From Alkalibacillus silvisoli (GTDB lineage Bacteria > Bacillota > Bacilli > Bacillales > Alkalibacillaceae), in assembly GCF_039521975.1 (NCBI RefSeq), contig NZ_BAAACZ010000016.1, forward strand, positions 1 through 64,000: 64,000 nucleotides of DNA, given 5' to 3'. The notes under the pieces are model-generated. The model was given only the letters and a program-made list of their open reading frames with translations, ran no database searches and was not told where the DNA came from. Shown here one piece after another: positions 50,984-60,050 of the stretch (position 1 is its first letter; every line of letters starts with the position of its first letter). The translations under genes and the position numbers were made by a program.

Positions 50984-52495
50984 TTATGAGTGGTTTTGGT
51001 TTCGTCTACGGTTACGTTTATTACCGCCACCTGATTGTTGCTTGTTATTATTGGATTTTGAGTAGTTTCGGCGTCTACGCCCGTCACCACTGCGGTCATT
51101 GTTACGTTGACGACGACCATTGCCACCACCGCCACCACCGCCACGCTTTTGATGTCCACCTTTAACTTTTCTTACACGAAGTGGCTCAACAGATGATAAG
51201 TGAACAGGGGTTTGGCTTGGTTCTTTTGTTAGAAGTTTGATTGCAGATGCAACGACATCAACAGCATCTTCTTCTGATAATAAGCGCTTAGCAGCTTCAC
51301 GGTAGTTTTCACCCTCGTTATTCCAAACCGTTTGTCTTAATTGTTCGATTGCCCCTTCTTGAAGGCCTTCCATGACATCGCGATACGTTGGGAATAATTG
51401 TTTTTCAATCTTGCGCTTCGTCAATTTCTCAATCGTTTTTAAATGATCCATTTCACGTGGTGTGACAAAAGTATAAGCACTTCCTTTTTCACCTGCACGA
51501 CCAGTACGTCCGATTCTATGGACATAACTTTCAGGGTCTTGTGGTAAATCAAAGTTGTAAACGTGTGTGACACCAGAGATATCTAGACCACGTGCAGCAA
51601 CATCTGTTGCCACTAAGATCTCTGTTGCTTGTTCTTTAAAGCGACGAATAACCTTTTCACGCTTTACTTGTGGGATATCACCATGAATTCCTTCAGCAGA
51701 ATAACCACGTTTCATTAACCCTTCAACTAGTTCATCAACACGTTTCTTCGTTCTTCCGAAAATAATGGCAAGGTCAGGTGATTCAATATCTAATGAACGA
51801 CAAAGAACATCGAACTTTTGATTTTCCTTAACATCATAGTAATATTGATCAATATGATCGACGGTTAACTGTTTAGCTTTAACTCGAACGATTTCTGGTT
51901 GATTCATAAACTTCTCAGCTAATAATTGAATACGCTTTGGCATTGTTGCAGAGAACAATAACGTTTGGTGCTCTTGAGGCATTTCAGCTAATATCGCTTC
52001 AATGTCTTCAATAAAGCCCATATTTAACATTTCATCAGCTTCATCTAATACGACCGTGTTAATGTTTTGGAGTTTAATAGTTCTGCGGCGAATGTGATCT
52101 AGTAAACGGCCTGGTGTTGCTGCGATTAATTGTGGTTTACGCTTTAGTGCACGAATTTGTCTGTTAATATCTTGACCACCGTAAATAGGCACTGTCTGAA
52201 CACCTTTAATTTGTCCAATACGGTTAAGTTCTTCAGCTACTTGGATGGCTAATTCGCGTGTTGGTGCAATGACAATTCCTTGTATATTTGGGTTTTTTGG
52301 ATCTATCTTTTGAATCATTGGTACACCAAAAGCTGTCGTCTTTCCTGTACCTGTTTGTGCTTGCCCAATTAAGTCTTTCCCTTCAATTGCTGTTGGGATC
52401 GCTTGTGCTTGAATTGGGGTTGTTGTTTCAAACCCCATTTTAGCTAATGCGTTTAACACATCTGCTTCAATGTTTAGTTCGTAAAATGTTTTCAA
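50984..52495 (-). CDS. cshA: DEAD-box RNA helicase
   Basis: 503 residues. The Q motif (FETTTPIQAQAIP), motif I AQTGTGKT, Ia PTRELAIQ, motif II DEAD in VLDEADEMLNMGF, motif III SAT, and motif VI HRIGRTGRAG are all present. The C-terminal tail from about residue 440 is basic and rich in Gly, Arg and Asn (GGGGGGGNGRRQRNN), as in CshA proteins of the RNA degradosome and cold response. The start is TTG with AGGAGG 9 bases upstream. A hairpin-T-tract lies in its leader, suggesting attenuation. Confidence 0.95.
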   Translation of the reverse strand: MKTFYELNIEADVLNALAKMGFETTTPIQAQAIPTAIEGKDLIGQAQTGTGKTTAFGVPMIQKIDPKNPNIQGIVIAPTRELAIQVAEELNRIGQIKGVQTVPIYGGQDINRQIRALKRKPQLIAATPGRLLDHIRRRTIKLQNINTVVLDEADEMLNMGFIEDIEAILAEMPQEHQTLLFSATMPKRIQLLAEKFMNQPEIVRVKAKQLTVDHIDQYYYDVKENQKFDVLCRSLDIESPDLAIIFGRTKKRVDELVEGLMKRGYSAEGIHGDIPQVKREKVIRRFKEQATEILVATDVAARGLDISGVTHVYNFDLPQDPESYVHRIGRTGRAGEKGSAYTFVTPREMDHLKTIEKLTKRKIEKQLFPTYRDVMEGLQEGAIEQLRQTVWNNEGENYREAAKRLLSEEDAVDVVASAIKLLTKEPSQTPVHLSSVEPLRVRKVKGGHQKRGGGGGGGNGRRQRNNDRSGDGRRRRNYSKSNNNKQQSGGGNKRNRRRNQNHS

Positions 52496-52537
52496 ACTTG
52501 TTCCTCCTAAATTTTGCTTTACCTATATTATTTACAT

Positions 52538-52598
52538 AAAAAAAGTAGCCATGCTTAATGTGGGAAAAAAAGTGGACTCCTACATTTAAGGTAGCTAC
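52538..52598 (-). promoter_or_regulatory. Terminator-like attenuator in the cshA leader
   Basis: On the minus strand GTAGCTACCTTAAATGTAGG pairs with CCCACATTAAGCATGGCTAC, with two small mismatches, and is followed by seven T. It lies about 45 bases before the cshA start and no other minus-strand gene precedes it. Upstream, TTCTTATG and CATAAGAA form another stem. The leader may regulate cshA by premature termination, perhaps sensing the helicase itself or cold. Mechanism is inferred. Confidence 0.6.
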
Positions 52599-52858
52599 GT
52601 GACTTTTCTTCTTATGGGCAGTTAAGACATAAGAAACGATCTCTTTACTGCATAAGTGCAACTACGCCTTTATTTATTGTTTCATACGGGACGCTCATAT
52701 GAACTGTTGATTGGCGAGTTTACTTTAAATTAATTATATAGACGATTTATTATAACCCGTTAATATAATAATGTCAATTTTTACCCTTGCCCGAGTTGAT
52801 TATTTACGAAAGTTTTTGGTAAATGATGTATAATACACAATTAGGGAGGGATGAGATT

Positions 52859-54097
52859 TTGAAACATTTTAAATGGTACTTCACAATTTTAATTTTCAGC
52901 GTATTACTAAGCGCTTGTTCAAGTGATCCTACTATTACATTTAGTGATGAGAATTTAGAGAATGCGGTTTTAGAAGAGTTAAGACTTGATGAAGAAATCG
53001 AGTATAGTGATGTAGAGGAAGTTACTGAACTTAACCTTTCGAATGAAGGGGTTGAAGACCTACAAGGAATAGAAGCTTTTGATGGTTTAGAGGTCTTAAT
53101 ATTAACAGAAAATGAGATCAGTGACTTATCACTGGTTATGGATTTACAAGCGTTAGAAGAGATTACTGTCATTGATAATCCACTATTAGAAGATAATCAA
53201 CAAAGAAGTATGTTGGACGAATTGTCCGAACAAGGTGTAACGGTGATTGATGAGCAACAGATTGGTGATCCTAATGGTCCAGGTGGGTTTTTATGGCAAG
53301 TGGAGCATGAAGGCACAACGGTATATTTACAAGGGACTATTCATGCTGGAACAACAGATTTCTATCCACTGCATGAGAAGATTGAAACAGCTTATTATGA
53401 AGCTGATGTTATTGTTCCTGAAATTGATTTAAATGATGTTAACATGTATGAAATGCAGCAAACACAGCAGGAGTTAGGTATGTATCAAGATGGTACGACA
53501 ATTGATGAACATATTTCTGATGAGCTTTATGAAGAGTTAGAAGCAACAATTGAAGAGTTAGGGATGGATATGGAGATGTTTGCAAGTTTCAAACCATGGT
53601 TATTGTCATCATTAATCCAAAGCTTGAGAATTCAAGAATTAGGTTATCTTCATGGTGTGGATGATTACTTTTTGAATCAAGCTGTATTAGATGATAAAGA
53701 AGTGATTGCCTTAGAAACAGTCGAATCACAATTGGACGTGTTAGCGAGTCCGCCAGAGGAATACCAAATAACGATGCTTGAAGATTCAATTGTAAATCTT
53801 GATTCATTTGATGAGGAATTGACCAGAATGTTCGAGTTGTATAAAGAAGGCAATCAAGAAGAGCTTATGGATTATTTGTTTGATGAATCAGTAGAGCCAT
53901 CAGAGGGTGAGGAAGCCTTTATGGAAGCTCTTAATGATGATAGGAATTATGATATGGCAAGTCAAATTGATGAATTTTTACAATCAGGGGATGAGAAGAC
54001 TTACTTTGTCATTGTTGGGACGGCTCATTTAATTGTTGAGCCACATATCGTTTCAATATTAGAAGATGAAGGTTATGATGTTGAACATATTCATTAA
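52859..54097 (+). CDS. TraB/GumN-family lipoprotein with an LRR-like region
   Basis: About 412 residues. The signal MKHFKWYFTILIFSVLLSAC ends in lipobox LSAC. Residues about 60-125 contain leucine-rich-repeat-like units (VTELNLSNEGVEDLQGIEAF and LEVLILTENEISDLSLV). From about 138 the TraB domain starts with FLWQVEHEGTTVYLQGTIHAG and ends with YFVIVGTAHLIVEPHIVSILEDEGY; the paired GxxH motifs resemble Tiki-type metalloproteases. I chose TTG at 52,859 with GGAGGG upstream. It is anchored to the outer face of the membrane. pgi follows after 78 bases. Confidence 0.8.
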   Translation: MKHFKWYFTILIFSVLLSACSSDPTITFSDENLENAVLEELRLDEEIEYSDVEEVTELNLSNEGVEDLQGIEAFDGLEVLILTENEISDLSLVMDLQALEEITVIDNPLLEDNQQRSMLDELSEQGVTVIDEQQIGDPNGPGGFLWQVEHEGTTVYLQGTIHAGTTDFYPLHEKIETAYYEADVIVPEIDLNDVNMYEMQQTQQELGMYQDGTTIDEHISDELYEELEATIEELGMDMEMFASFKPWLLSSLIQSLRIQELGYLHGVDDYFLNQAVLDDKEVIALETVESQLDVLASPPEEYQITMLEDSIVNLDSFDEELTRMFELYKEGNQEELMDYLFDESVEPSEGEEAFMEALNDDRNYDMASQIDEFLQSGDEKTYFVIVGTAHLIVEPHIVSILEDEGYDVEHIH

Positions 54098-54175
54098 AGG
54101 AAGCCATGATTTCAAAGTTTATAAATTTTGATATAATATTTTCCATAAACTAAAACTACATAAAGGAGACGAACT

Positions 54176-55462
54176 ATGATTAATGTAACTTATTCTGGCA
54201 ATGAACAAGAAATCTTAAATAGCCAAAAAGTTTCCCGCCTTCAATCAATTCATGATAATTTATACGCCAAAAAAGGAGCCGGTCATGATTTTTTAGGATG
54301 GTTAGATTGGCCAAGTAACCTTTCTGATTCGTTTCTACAAAATATTAAGGATACAGCTGAGGAAATTCAAAAGCAGGCTGATGTCTTAATTGTCATTGGA
54401 ATTGGTGGGTCTTACTTAGGTGCTAAAGCGGTAATTGAAGCGTTAAAGCCTCATTTTGAGAAGAATCCGCAGTTTGAAGTGTTATTTGCAGGTCAACATG
54501 TTAGTGGTGCTTATTTAAAACAACTCATGAATTATGTGGAGGATAAAGAAGTCGCAATTAATGTGATCTCGAAGTCAGGTACAACGACAGAACCGGCGAT
54601 TGCTTTTCGATTTTTACACAAGTATATGGAAGACCGTTATGGACAAGAGGCCTCAGAACGCATCTATGTCACAACGGATGAAAACAAAGGTGCGTTATTA
54701 AACTTAGCTAAAGACAGAGGTTTTAAGCGTTTTGTCGTACCGGATGATGTTGGAGGGCGTTATTCTGTCTTTACTGCTGTGGGGTTATTACCGATTGCAG
54801 CTGCAGGCTTTGATGTTAATCAGTTGTTAAAAGGTGCTAAACAAGCTGAGGATGAATTATCCACGTTTGATGCTGAAAACAACCCAGCTATTAAGTATGC
54901 TGCTATTCGTCATGCTCTATATGAGCAAGGGTACACTAATGAAGTGTTAGCAACGTTTGAACCGAAGTTAAATTACGTTCAAGAATGGTGGAAGCAGCTT
55001 TATGGAGAGAGCGAAGGGAAAGAACAAAAAGGGATCTTCCCTGTATCAGTCACTTATACGACAGACCTTCACTCATTAGGCCAATACATTCAAGATGGAA
55101 AAAGAGACTTATTAGAGTCTTTCTTAATTGTTGAGGAAGCGGGTGAAGATCTAGAGCTATTTGAAGCAGAGCAAAATGCCGATGAGCTCAATTATTTAGC
55201 TGGTACATCTTTACACGATTTTAATTTAGTAGCATATGAAGGAACATCAAAGGCTCACTTATCAGGCGGTGTTCCACAGATTGGGATCAGATTGCAAAAA
55301 GTTGATGAGTATCATATTGGCTACTTATTGTACTTCTACATGTTAGCCTGTGCATATAGTTCATACTTACTAGATATTAACCCATTCAATCAGCCAGGTG
55401 TAGAAGAATATAAGACTAATATCTTTAAACTTCTAAAAAAACCAGGATATGAAACAGAGTGA
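54176..55462 (+). CDS. pgi: Glucose-6-phosphate isomerase
   Basis: 428 residues, slightly shorter than the roughly 450 of B. subtilis Pgi. Landmarks are VIGIGGSYLGAKAVIEAL near residue 75, VISKSGTTTEPAIAFR near 125, DDVGGRYSVFTAVGLLP near 195 and EWWKQLYGESEGK near 270. The C-terminus has NPFNQPGVEEYK. It interconverts glucose 6-phosphate and fructose 6-phosphate. AAAGGAGA precedes the ATG. Position next to the alpha-glucoside cluster may be coincidental, since the genes converge. Confidence 0.95.
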   Translation: MINVTYSGNEQEILNSQKVSRLQSIHDNLYAKKGAGHDFLGWLDWPSNLSDSFLQNIKDTAEEIQKQADVLIVIGIGGSYLGAKAVIEALKPHFEKNPQFEVLFAGQHVSGAYLKQLMNYVEDKEVAINVISKSGTTTEPAIAFRFLHKYMEDRYGQEASERIYVTTDENKGALLNLAKDRGFKRFVVPDDVGGRYSVFTAVGLLPIAAAGFDVNQLLKGAKQAEDELSTFDAENNPAIKYAAIRHALYEQGYTNEVLATFEPKLNYVQEWWKQLYGESEGKEQKGIFPVSVTYTTDLHSLGQYIQDGKRDLLESFLIVEEAGEDLELFEAEQNADELNYLAGTSLHDFNLVAYEGTSKAHLSGGVPQIGIRLQKVDEYHIGYLLYFYMLACAYSSYLLDINPFNQPGVEEYKTNIFKLLKKPGYETE

Positions 55463-55518
55463 TAAGAATTCCCAAATAAGCAACATTGAACTGTTCTCAA
55501 AGGGCGGTCAGTGTTAAG

Positions 55519-55550
55519 GTGACCCGATAATGATTCGGGGTCACGTTTTT
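55519..55550 (+). terminator. Terminator of pgi
   Basis: GTGACCCG and CGGGGTCAC arms around ATAATGATT are followed by GTTTTT. Confidence 0.75.
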
Positions 55551-55564
55551 AAATATCATCTACG

Positions 55565-55608
55565 TAAAAATCCCCAGCTAGAGCTATTTTGTTAGGTTCT
55601 CAGCTGGG
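55565..55608 (-). terminator. Terminator of the alpha-glucoside cluster
   Basis: On the minus strand CCCCAGCT and AGCTGGGG arms surround about 21 bases that include an inner GAG/CTC pair, followed by ATTTTTAC. It lies about 20 bases past the last gene of the cluster. Confidence 0.7.
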
Positions 55609-55629
55609 GTATATAATTCATTTGTGGAG

Positions 55630-57246
55630 TTATTTAATTTGATAAATTCTTGCTTCATATGGCTTTAATACAGTTTCATCGACTTCTGAGTAATTGTTTA
55701 ATAGTAAATGATCTAACTCGTATTGAGATAAATCAATAGTAGTGCTTTCTTCACTTAAGTTGGTTAATACGAGAACTTGGTCACTTTTTAAAGTTCTTGT
55801 GTATGCAAAAACAGTCTGTGAAGTTTCAAAAACAAGGTTATATTTACCATATGTGAAGATTTCATCAGATTTTTTAAGTTGAATCATGTTTTTGTAGAAT
55901 GAAAGAACTGAATTAGAATCTTTCAGCTGTGATTCAACATTGACTGTTTTATAGTTAGGGTTTGTTTTTAGCCAAGGTGTACCAGTTGTAAAGCCAGCAT
56001 TCGATTCAGCAGCCCATTGCATTGGTGTTCTGGAGTGATCACGACTCGTCACATTTAATGTGCCAATAATCTCTTGGGAACTGACACCTTTTTCGATTTG
56101 TTGTTTGTAAAAGTTATGGTCTTTAATGTCATTAAAGTCATTAATTGAAGAAAAATCAGCATTAGTCATTCCAATTTCTTGACCTTGATAGATAAACGGT
56201 GTGCCTTTCATGAAGAAATACATAACACCTAAAGCTGTTGCGCACTCGTACCAGTATTGCCCGTCATTTCCCCATGTTGTAGGTGCCCTAGGGATGTCAT
56301 GATTCTCTATAAATAAGGCATTCCAACCGTCTTTATCTAAAGCGTGTTGCCACTTCGTTAACACTTCTTTCAGTTTCGGTACATCAACACCAGCATTCGA
56401 ATCACGATCCCACAAATCTAAATGTTCAAATTGAAAGATCATGCTAAACTTACCTTCGTTTTTTCCAACCCATTTGTAAATATCGTCTGTATTAACCCCG
56501 TTGGCTTCACCGACGGTCATAATATCATAGTTTGAAAACGTTTCGTCATATAATTCACCTAAGTAGTTGTGAATCCCATCTACATTCATCATATGTTCCC
56601 ATGGTGGTTCAGTAGAGCTTTGGCCATTTGGTAGACCCTGTGTCTTTTTGATGTGACTAATAGCATCAACTCTAAATCCATCAATTCCTTTATCTAACCA
56701 CCAATTAATCATGTTGTAAATAGATTGTCTCATGTCTTTGTTTTCCCAATTTAAATCAGGCTGTTTGACTGAGAAAATATGCAAATAGTACTGTTTTGTC
56801 TGTTCTTCATACTTCCAAGCTGGTCCACCGAAAATACTTTCCCAGTTGTTCGGTTGATCAGCCCAAATGTACCAATCACGCTTAGGGTTATCCTTTTGAG
56901 AACGCGATTCAATAAACCAAGGGTGTTCATCACTTGTGTGATTGACCACTAAGTCTATAATCAGTTTCATGTCTCGCTTGTGTGTTTCTTCTAATAAACG
57001 ATCAAAGTCTTCCATCGTACCAAACTCTTCTAATACGGCTTGATAATCACTAATATCATATCCGTTATCAGCATTTGGTGATTTATAAAATGGGCAGACC
57101 CAAATAACATCAATACCTAAGTCTTTTAAGTAATCGAGTTTATCAATTATACCTGGTAGGTCGCCAATTCCGTCACCATTTGAATCATAGAAACTTCTTA
57201 AATATATTTGATAGGCTACTGCCTCTTTCCACCAAATTCTTTCCAT
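55630..57246 (-). CDS. GH13 alpha-glucosidase (oligo-1,6-glucosidase type), copy 1
   Basis: About 538 residues. The GH13 regions are clear: DLVVNHTSDEHPWF (region I), GFRVDAISHI with the nucleophile Asp near residue 198, TVGEANG with the acid/base Glu near 254, and IENHDIPRA with the third Asp near 326. The N-terminal YQIYLRSFYDSNGDGIGDLPGI and QPDLNWEN are typical of oligo-1,6-glucosidase/alpha-glucosidase. There is no signal peptide, so it acts on imported sugars. I chose ATG 57,246, 7 bases behind AAAGGG. It shares an operon direction with the LacI gene upstream. Confidence 0.9.
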   Translation of the reverse strand: MERIWWKEAVAYQIYLRSFYDSNGDGIGDLPGIIDKLDYLKDLGIDVIWVCPFYKSPNADNGYDISDYQAVLEEFGTMEDFDRLLEETHKRDMKLIIDLVVNHTSDEHPWFIESRSQKDNPKRDWYIWADQPNNWESIFGGPAWKYEEQTKQYYLHIFSVKQPDLNWENKDMRQSIYNMINWWLDKGIDGFRVDAISHIKKTQGLPNGQSSTEPPWEHMMNVDGIHNYLGELYDETFSNYDIMTVGEANGVNTDDIYKWVGKNEGKFSMIFQFEHLDLWDRDSNAGVDVPKLKEVLTKWQHALDKDGWNALFIENHDIPRAPTTWGNDGQYWYECATALGVMYFFMKGTPFIYQGQEIGMTNADFSSINDFNDIKDHNFYKQQIEKGVSSQEIIGTLNVTSRDHSRTPMQWAAESNAGFTTGTPWLKTNPNYKTVNVESQLKDSNSVLSFYKNMIQLKKSDEIFTYGKYNLVFETSQTVFAYTRTLKSDQVLVLTNLSEESTTIDLSQYELDHLLLNNYSEVDETVLKPYEARIYQIK

Positions 57247-57259
57247 AACCATACCCTTT

Positions 57260-58282
57260 CTAGTTGTTCAGTTTACAAGACCCTCGTTTAATTAGTGTAG
57301 AAGAAACGATTTTGTTTATGTCTTGTGTGTTTGGTTGATTAATCTTATCTATTAATAAAGAACTAGCTTGAAAACCAAGTTCATAAATTGAAATATCAAC
57401 AGATGTCAAAGGTGGTCTTAAGTGCTCAGAGATTTTATGATTGTTAAAGCTAACGATTGATACATCATTAGGAACAGTAATCTTCAACTCTTCTAAATAC
57501 CTTATTAACTCATAAGCTACTAAGTCGTCATGAGTGACAATAGCTGTTGGTGGTTCTGACATGTTCATCAGTTGAATAACTGAATCACGATCAATACTAG
57601 CTGTCATTTCTTGGTGAAATATATAGTCTTCTTGATGCTGAATACCAGCCTCTTTCAAAGCTTGCTTATAGCCAGTTAAACGATCTTGTGATACAACAAA
57701 GTCTAAGCTACCACCTACAAAGGCAATCTTCTTATGACCTAACTCAATTAAGTGCCCGACAGCTTCTTTCGAGTTTTGGACATTGTTATTATCGACATAA
57801 GTAAACTGGTTTTGATTGATACTCGGTCTACCGACGATTGTAAATGGAAAAGAAGAGCTAGCTAAGTAATCTAACGTCTTATCATTCTCTTTTGAATATA
57901 GCAAGATGATGCCATCGACTCGCTTTCCCTGTACCATTGAGACGACTTCATTATATACTTCTTCTTCAGTGGCGCCTGTCGTTAAATATAGACCGTATTG
58001 GTTCGCGTGCGCTGTTGAAGAAACACCTCTTAATACTTCTGAGAAGAAAGGGTTTTGAAATGATAAAGTAGCGGAATTTGCCATTACAATCCCGATAGTA
58101 TTTGTTTTATTGACAACGAGGTTACGCGCTTGGAAATTAGGGTAATACCCTAATTCTTCCATAACTTCACGTACACGCTTTTTGGTTTCCTCTGTAATTC
58201 TAGAGTTATTAGCGATGACACGTGAAACAGTTGAAGGCGAAACATTAGCCTTTTTGGCAACATCTTTTATTGTAACGCTCAT
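57260..58282 (-). CDS. LacI-family regulator of the alpha-glucoside cluster
   Basis: 340 residues. The HTH and hinge are VTIKDVAKKANVSPSTVSRVIANNSRITEETKKRV, then a periplasmic-binding-type effector domain (VNKTNTIGIVMANSA, HKKIAFVGGSLDFVVSQDRLTGYKQAL, PTAIVTHDDLVAYELI). Members of this type (MalR-like) respond to maltose or related sugars. Its own cluster contains three operators of the kind LacI proteins bind, 61,368-61,457. It lies between the permease genes and the first glucosidase gene. Confidence 0.9.
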   Translation of the reverse strand: MSVTIKDVAKKANVSPSTVSRVIANNSRITEETKKRVREVMEELGYYPNFQARNLVVNKTNTIGIVMANSATLSFQNPFFSEVLRGVSSTAHANQYGLYLTTGATEEEVYNEVVSMVQGKRVDGIILLYSKENDKTLDYLASSSFPFTIVGRPSINQNQFTYVDNNNVQNSKEAVGHLIELGHKKIAFVGGSLDFVVSQDRLTGYKQALKEAGIQHQEDYIFHQEMTASIDRDSVIQLMNMSEPPTAIVTHDDLVAYELIRYLEELKITVPNDVSIVSFNNHKISEHLRPPLTSVDISIYELGFQASSLLIDKINQPNTQDINKIVSSTLIKRGSCKLNN

Positions 58283-58296
58283 AGTAACACTCCTCT

Positions 58297-59109
58297 TTAT
58301 TTAACAGCCCCATCTGTAACACCTTTTATAATCGCTCTTTGAGCAAAGAAGTAACCAATAATGACTGGTAGAATTGCTAAAGTAAGACCTGCCATCGCAA
58401 GGTGCCATTGTGTAGTGTATTGACCAAAGAAATAGAACATTCTTAAAGGAATCGTCTCACTACCAGGGCTATTTATTACTAGAGAAGGTAGTAAGTAATC
58501 GTTCCAAATCCAAATAGTATTTAGTATTCCAACGGTGACAGTGATGGGCTTTAACATAGGGAAGATGATATACCAAAATATTTGAAATTTATTTGCCCCA
58601 TCAATTCTCGCTGCTTCATCTAAAGTTTCCGGGATGTTATTCATTGCCCCGTGATATAAGAAGATAGACAAGCTAGAGCCAAATCCTAAATACATAAAAA
58701 TTAAGCCACCGCGGTTTAATAAATCGACTTCACCGAAAAGGGAAACTAATGGAATCATAACAGATTGAAACGGGATTAGCATCGCAGATATGAATATGAA
58801 TAAAATGACTGTGCTTACTTTGCTTTTAGTTCGTGCTAAGGCATATGCTGCCATTGCTGAGAAAAAGATAATAATAATAATACTTAGTCCAGTAACTAAC
58901 AATGAGTTGAATAAAGTTTGTAAGAAATTCATTTCATGAAATGCTTCAATGTAGTTACTGAAATCAAGGGAGGATGGCAAGTTTAATGTTCCTTCAAATA
59001 GCTCACGCTGTGATTTAAATGAGTTAACGAACATTAAGTAAAAAGGCGCGATCCATATTAGCCCGAGTAAAACTCCAAGAAGTTCTAAGCGCCACTTTTT
59101 CCATTTCAT
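58297..59109 (-). CDS. Sugar ABC transporter permease, MalG type
   Basis: 270 residues with six hydrophobic segments. The EAA loop is ETLDEAARIDGANKFQIFWYIIFPMLKP near residues 160-187. The N-terminus WRLELLGVLLGLIWIAPFYLMFVNSFKS and C-terminal FFAQRAIIKGVTDGAVK are typical of CUT1 permeases. Its start overlaps the stop of the MalF-type gene by one base. The ATPase for this importer is not in the window; CUT1 systems often share MsmX-type ATPases encoded elsewhere. Confidence 0.9.
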   Translation of the reverse strand: MKWKKWRLELLGVLLGLIWIAPFYLMFVNSFKSQRELFEGTLNLPSSLDFSNYIEAFHEMNFLQTLFNSLLVTGLSIIIIIFFSAMAAYALARTKSKVSTVILFIFISAMLIPFQSVMIPLVSLFGEVDLLNRGGLIFMYLGFGSSLSIFLYHGAMNNIPETLDEAARIDGANKFQIFWYIIFPMLKPITVTVGILNTIWIWNDYLLPSLVINSPGSETIPLRMFYFFGQYTTQWHLAMAGLTLAILPVIIGYFFAQRAIIKGVTDGAVK

Positions 59110-59969
59110 TACATCTGCACCTCCCGTTTCTTACTAAAGTAAACTTGAACTAGTGTAATGGCTGCTACTACGATGAAGAAAATAACTGCTTTAGATTGAG
59201 CGTATGCAAATGAGTTTTGAACGAAAGCAGTATTGTAAATTTCCATCGCTAACATTTCAGTCGAATTGTATGGACCACCATCTGTTAAGGCTAAGTTCTG
59301 ATCATATATCTTAAACGTATTAGATAACGTTAAGAACATACTAACAGTAAATGCTGGTGCTACAAGCGGAAACACAATATGACGGAATCGTTGCCATGCT
59401 GATGCACCATCTATGTGGGCAGCTTCAATTAACTCTTTTGAAACGCCTTGTAAATAAGCAATATAAATTACCATTATATATCCAGACATTTGCCAACTCA
59501 TTAAAATGACTAATCCCCAAAATCCTGTTGTAGTGGTAGCTAGCCAACCTTGCATAGCTTCAATTCCAAACGCTTGACCGATATTGGCAAATACTCGAAT
59601 GAATATGAACTGCCAGATGAAACCTAAAATTAAACCACCGATAAGGTTTGGCATGAAGAAAACGGTTCTTAATAAGTTGTTTGTCTTTATTTTAGATGTC
59701 ACGATTAATGCTAATGACAAACCTATAATGTTAATCAAGATTACACTGGCTACTGAAAACTTGATTGTGAACCATAAAGAGTTGATAAAACGTTGATCTT
59801 GTAAGGCGTTAATATAGTTTTGAAAACCGACAAAATCCCCTGTCGTAATACCATTCCATTCTGTAAAGGAATAATATGTACCAACACCAAGCGGTATAAC
59901 AACAACTGTCATCAGTGCAAATAGAACAGGTGTTAGAAATAACCAGTATGATAAATCTTTCGTACGCAC
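59109..59969 (-). CDS. Sugar ABC transporter permease, MalF type
   Basis: About 286 residues with six hydrophobic segments. The EAA loop is ELIEAAHIDGASAWQRFRHIVFPLVAP near residues 180-206. I chose GTG at 59,969 because GAGGGAGAG lies just upstream; an earlier in-frame start at 60,014 falls in the intergenic hairpin. It pairs with the MalG-type protein to form the CUT1 channel for alpha-glucosides such as maltose, isomaltose or trehalose. The exact sugar is not evident. Confidence 0.9.
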   Translation of the reverse strand: MRTKDLSYWLFLTPVLFALMTVVVIPLGVGTYYSFTEWNGITTGDFVGFQNYINALQDQRFINSLWFTIKFSVASVILINIIGLSLALIVTSKIKTNNLLRTVFFMPNLIGGLILGFIWQFIFIRVFANIGQAFGIEAMQGWLATTTTGFWGLVILMSWQMSGYIMVIYIAYLQGVSKELIEAAHIDGASAWQRFRHIVFPLVAPAFTVSMFLTLSNTFKIYDQNLALTDGGPYNSTEMLAMEIYNTAFVQNSFAYAQSKAVIFFIVVAAITLVQVYFSKKREVQM

Positions 59970-59999
59970 AATGATCTCTCCCTCTTTTAGCCTGAAAAT

Positions 60000-60031
60000 G
60001 AAACAAAGTAGCAAAGCTGCTACTTTGTTTC
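60000..60031 (-). terminator. Intercistronic hairpin after the binding-protein gene
   Basis: GAAACAAAGTAGCA and TGCTACTTTGTTTC are perfect 14-base arms around 4 bases. On the minus strand the right-hand arm runs into CATTTTC, not a long T-tract. Such hairpins after a binding-protein gene usually allow partial read-through or stabilise the upstream mRNA, giving more binding protein than permease. Confidence 0.75.
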
Positions 60032-60050
60032 AATCCTAGCTCTTTACAGC

